This document shows positions 61,278 to 64,000 of a stretch of 64,000 nt of DNA, one piece after another. The stretch's first letter is position 1. Each line of letters begins with the position of its first letter. The translations under genes were made by a program, and so were the position numbers. The notes under the pieces are model-generated. The model saw nothing but the letters and a program-made list of their open reading frames with translations. It made no database searches and was not told the DNA's origin. The DNA comes from an uncultured Bacilli bacterium. GTDB taxonomy: Bacteria > Bacillota_I > Bacilli_A > Izemoplasmatales > UBA1188. Location: contig CAJOMC010000007.1 of the NCBI GenBank assembly GCA_905235635.1, positions 1 through 64,000 of the forward strand, in the 5' to 3' direction.

Positions 61278-62144
61278 CTACCATGACCCCTTATACCCTA
61301 CACCATATTTGTCTGTATAATAGTCTATACGCTTACTTTTATTAAATATTGGTTCATATATATTTTCTTTAGGATCAATTCCAACCAACCTACATACTGC
61401 ATCATGTGACCTAATCGTTAAATCCTCTATAGCATCTTTTTCGTTTAAGTCTTTATTAGGATAGATTGGTTCACCAATATTAAGAGTTAAACTCGCTGGA
61501 CTTTTAAACATTTTCTTTCTGATAAATCCGTTTTCTCTATATGATATTCCAAGAGGAAGAATAGGTTTATTACATTTAACACTAAAATATGATGCACCTT
61601 CTTTAAAAGGCCTTATAGGCATATAGAATTCCCACATAGATCCTTCTGGATATACATGAAATAATCCACCATTATTTATAAATCGCTCTATATCATTAAA
61701 ACATTTTGCGTTTACTCTTGGTTCTGAATCGGGGAATGGTACTCCACCAATCATTCTAATCATCTTACCATTTTCACCCTTAATATTTGGTGCCCACACT
61801 ATTACTCTAGTATTAAATTTCCATAAAGCGTTTTTGATTAATATATAATCCCACATTGCCACGTGGTTACAGATTGTTACTGCACCTTTTTCAAGGACGT
61901 GTCTATATTTCTTTAAGTTTTTTCTACCTTTAACCCTTAAATTAAATCTCACATATGACATAGGATTAACTATATATCTAAGCAGAAGATTAAAAAAGAA
62001 AGTCTTTCTTTTAAATTCTTTAGAATCATCCACGTATTTATATTTAGTATCAAAAACAGTACCATCGTCTTTCTTAACTTTTAGGTAATGTTCGTCAGTA
62101 TATTCAGTATATGGAAATTTATTCGTTTTAGGATCGAAAGGCAT
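61278..62144 (-). CDS. 1-acylglycerol-3-phosphate acyltransferase-like (PlsC)
   Basis: AVTICNHVAMWDYILIKNAL and GLFHVYPEGSMWE motifs. Confidence 0.8.
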   Translation of the reverse strand: MPFDPKTNKFPYTEYTDEHYLKVKKDDGTVFDTKYKYVDDSKEFKRKTFFFNLLLRYIVNPMSYVRFNLRVKGRKNLKKYRHVLEKGAVTICNHVAMWDYILIKNALWKFNTRVIVWAPNIKGENGKMIRMIGGVPFPDSEPRVNAKCFNDIERFINNGGLFHVYPEGSMWEFYMPIRPFKEGASYFSVKCNKPILPLGISYRENGFIRKKMFKSPASLTLNIGEPIYPNKDLNEKDAIEDLTIRSHDAVCRLVGIDPKENIYEPIFNKSKRIDYYTDKYGVGYKGSW

Positions 62145-62309
62145 TTATAATAATCTCTTCTTTTAATTGAAATTATATATAAAAATATATTTCAAGTAAA
62201 CATTATTTATTCTCTAGTTAATAGATATTAAAATGAATATAAAAACAATAATAAATAAGTATTAAAATTTTTTAATTATTTCTTGAATATTATATATTCA
62301 TTTGATACA

Positions 62310-62362
62310 ATAAATACGCACGAACTTTCTATGGCAATAAGGCCATGGCAGAAGGAGTTATA
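62310..62362 (+). promoter_or_regulatory. candidate L31 mRNA leader
   Basis: atggcaataaggccatggcagaaggag, compact inverted repeat next to the RBS of rpmE. Confidence 0.35.
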
Positions 62363-62363
62363 T

Positions 62364-62582
62364 ATGAAAAAAGGAATCCATCCTAAATACTACGAAGCAA
62401 CTGTTACTTGCGTAACTTGCGGAACAACATTTAAAACTGGTTCAACTAGACCTGAAATAAAAGTTGATACTTGTTCTAATTGTCATCCATTCTATTCAGG
62501 AAAACAAGTTTTCGTATCTGTTGCTGGTAGAGTTGATAAGTTCAACAAGAAATATGGAAGAACCTCAAAAACCGAGGACTAA
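62364..62582 (+). CDS. rpmE: 50S ribosomal protein L31 (zinc-binding type)
   Basis: [28 protein letters not shown]...[14 protein letters not shown]; start at ATG 62364. Confidence 0.95.
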   Translation: MKKGIHPKYYEATVTCVTCGTTFKTGSTRPEIKVDTCSNCHPFYSGKQVFVSVAGRVDKFNKKYGRTSKTED

Positions 62583-62588
62583 GACAAA

Positions 62589-62613
62589 CAAAAACCAGGT
62601 ATCTGGTTTTTTG
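62589..62613 (+). terminator. terminator after rpmE
   Basis: caaaaaccag-gtat-ctggttttttg. Confidence 0.75.
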
Positions 62614-62632
62614 TTTAAATGAAGGAGATTAT

Positions 62633-63205
62633 ATGAAGATTGGAAGAATTGAAGCTATAGTAGGCCCAATGTTTGCGGGTAAAACAGAAGAATTACTAAG
62701 ACGTCTTAAAAGAATGGAATATGCTCATAAAAATGTCATACTATTTAAACCTGATATCGACACAAGATATGAGGAAAGTTATGTAGTATCACACAATAAG
62801 AATAAATCTTTATGTGTATGCTTAAAAAAGTCAGTTGATATGTTTAACTATGTAACTGATAAGACAGATGCAATCTTTATTGATGAATTCCAGTTTTTAG
62901 ATGACGAATCTTTCATCGCACTTAAAAGAAGAGGCATAAGAATAGTTTTATCCGGTCTTGATAAAGACTTTAGAGGAGAACCTTTTGGCGTTATGCCAAA
63001 TGTACTCGCACTTGCGGATGAAGTATTAAAGCTTAGAGCCGTATGTGTTAAATGTGGTGCTGATGCAAACTGTACACAACGTATCATCAATAATAGTCCA
63101 GCTTCATATAATGACCCTATCATCTTAGTAGGCGCTACAGATTCTTATGAGGCAAGATGCGATGCTTGTTTTGAAATAAAAGATAAAAAATATAAGTATG
63201 AATGA
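62633..63205 (+). CDS. tdk: thymidine kinase
   Basis: IVGPMFAGKTEELLRRLKR, IDEFQFLDD, CVKCGADANCTQR. Confidence 0.95.
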   Translation: MKIGRIEAIVGPMFAGKTEELLRRLKRMEYAHKNVILFKPDIDTRYEESYVVSHNKNKSLCVCLKKSVDMFNYVTDKTDAIFIDEFQFLDDESFIALKRRGIRIVLSGLDKDFRGEPFGVMPNVLALADEVLKLRAVCVKCGADANCTQRIINNSPASYNDPIILVGATDSYEARCDACFEIKDKKYKYE

Positions 63206-63638
63206 TTATGATTTTATGAGAGAAGCGCTAAACTTAGCGAGTTCCTCGTATCAAAATTGTGAAGTTCCCGTAGGCGCCGTTGTAGCGTATAATGGCGAAA
63301 TTATTGGTAGAGGAAGAAATAGAAGAAAAGAAACATGTGACATCACATCACATGCAGAAATAGAGGCAATAAAAGAGGCTTCTAAACATCTTTCTTCCTA
63401 TATCCTTGAAGGATGTACCATCTATACCACGCTTGAACCATGTCCAATGTGTAGTTATGCGATTATTGATTCACATATGGATAGACTAGTATATGGCGCA
63501 AAAGATGAAAAAAGAGGTGCCATATCTAACCTTGATATATTCAATAAGCATCTTGGCACAAAAGTAGTAGTTTGTGGTAATATAATGAGTGAGGAGGCGA
63601 GTGAACTTCTCACAAAATTCTTTAAAGAAAAAAGATAA
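63198..63638 (+). CDS. tadA: tRNA-specific adenosine deaminase
   Basis: SHAEIEAIKEA, TLEPCPMCSYAIIDSHMDRLVYGAKDEKRGA. Confidence 0.94.
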   Translation: MNDYDFMREALNLASSSYQNCEVPVGAVVAYNGEIIGRGRNRRKETCDITSHAEIEAIKEASKHLSSYILEGCTIYTTLEPCPMCSYAIIDSHMDRLVYGAKDEKRGAISNLDIFNKHLGTKVVVCGNIMSEEASELLTKFFKEKR

Positions 63639-63748
63639 TCTCTTTTCGTGTATTACACTCAAAGTTCTTAGAGTGAATTGGGTCAGGTCCTGACGGAAGC
63701 AGCCCTAAGGTTTAAGTCTTGTGAGTGTAGTACACTAAAAGAGATTAT
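63639..63748 (+). ncRNA. ffs: signal recognition particle RNA (small bacterial type)
   Basis: ggtcaggtcctgacggaagcagcccta core closed by aatctctttt.gtgta.tacactca / tgagtgta.tacactaaaagagatt stem. Confidence 0.92.
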
Positions 63749-64000
63749 TTTTCTATTATAAAATATGATTTAACTCCATCACTAAAGTTAGTTACTTCAT
63801 GTGGAATATTATGCGTAGATAATATCTTTCTTACTAGGTATAAACCCATACCAGTTGAATTCTTATCAATATTATTGTTTTCTCTATAAAATGGTAGCCA
63901 TATTTTTTCTAGATTTTCTGGATTAATATGTGCCCCATAGTTTTTAACTTCAAATATATAATTCACATTATTATCAAGCAAGTTGATTTCAACTTTCTTT
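63745..64000 (-). CDS. sensor histidine kinase, C-terminal ATPase part (runs off window)
   Basis: NYGAHINPENLEKIWLPFYRENNNIDKNSTGMGLYLVRKIL (F- and G2-box-like); 5' end beyond 64000. Confidence 0.75.
   Translation of the reverse strand, partial: KKVEINLLDNNVNYIFEVKNYGAHINPENLEKIWLPFYRENNNIDKNSTGMGLYLVRKILSTHNIPHEVTNFSDGVKSYFIIEK

Noticed and set aside
1-64000. CRISPR array, rRNA operon or transposase
   Set aside because: No regularly spaced repeats, no rRNA signatures and no transposase or integrase ORFs were seen.

Overview
This is a low-GC Firmicutes/Bacilli-type chromosome segment spanning the replication origin. TGA works as a stop (e.g. tilS), so the standard bacterial code fits. The layout resembles an uncultured gut Bacilli lineage, but I cannot place it taxonomically from sequence alone. 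oriC lies at about 20.85-21.18 kb, between dnaA-dnaN (minus) and rpmH-rnpA-yidC-jag-pth-mfd (plus). recF-gyrB-gyrA-serS follow on the rpmH side. The remainder to about 53.7 kb is mostly housekeeping: MEP pathway ispD/E/F, pgi, maf, tilS, ftsH, rqcP, lysS, asnS, prs, a YolD/Y-family polymerase pair, Trk/Ktr potassium uptake, ksgA, dus, a YfhO/GT2/GtrA glycosylation cluster, rplM-rpsI, RNase J and dUTPase. From 53.8 to 61.3 kb, starting at a tRNA-Glu, is an accessory region. It contains an OhrR-like redox operon, a two-gene RHH-like/HipA-like kinase module with a palindromic promoter, and a DUF4417/polymorphic-toxin-like/immunity-like module. That last module is flanked by a degenerate direct repeat of the 3' end of the neighbouring acyltransferase gene, next to what looks like a decayed tRNA-Glu 3' half. 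Several genes appear split by single-indel frameshifts (ispD, an M50-like membrane peptidase, the DUF4417/toxin gene); each needs read-level checking. A small SRP RNA lies near the right end, and the window ends inside a histidine kinase gene. No similarity search was possible; family names come from motif recognition.
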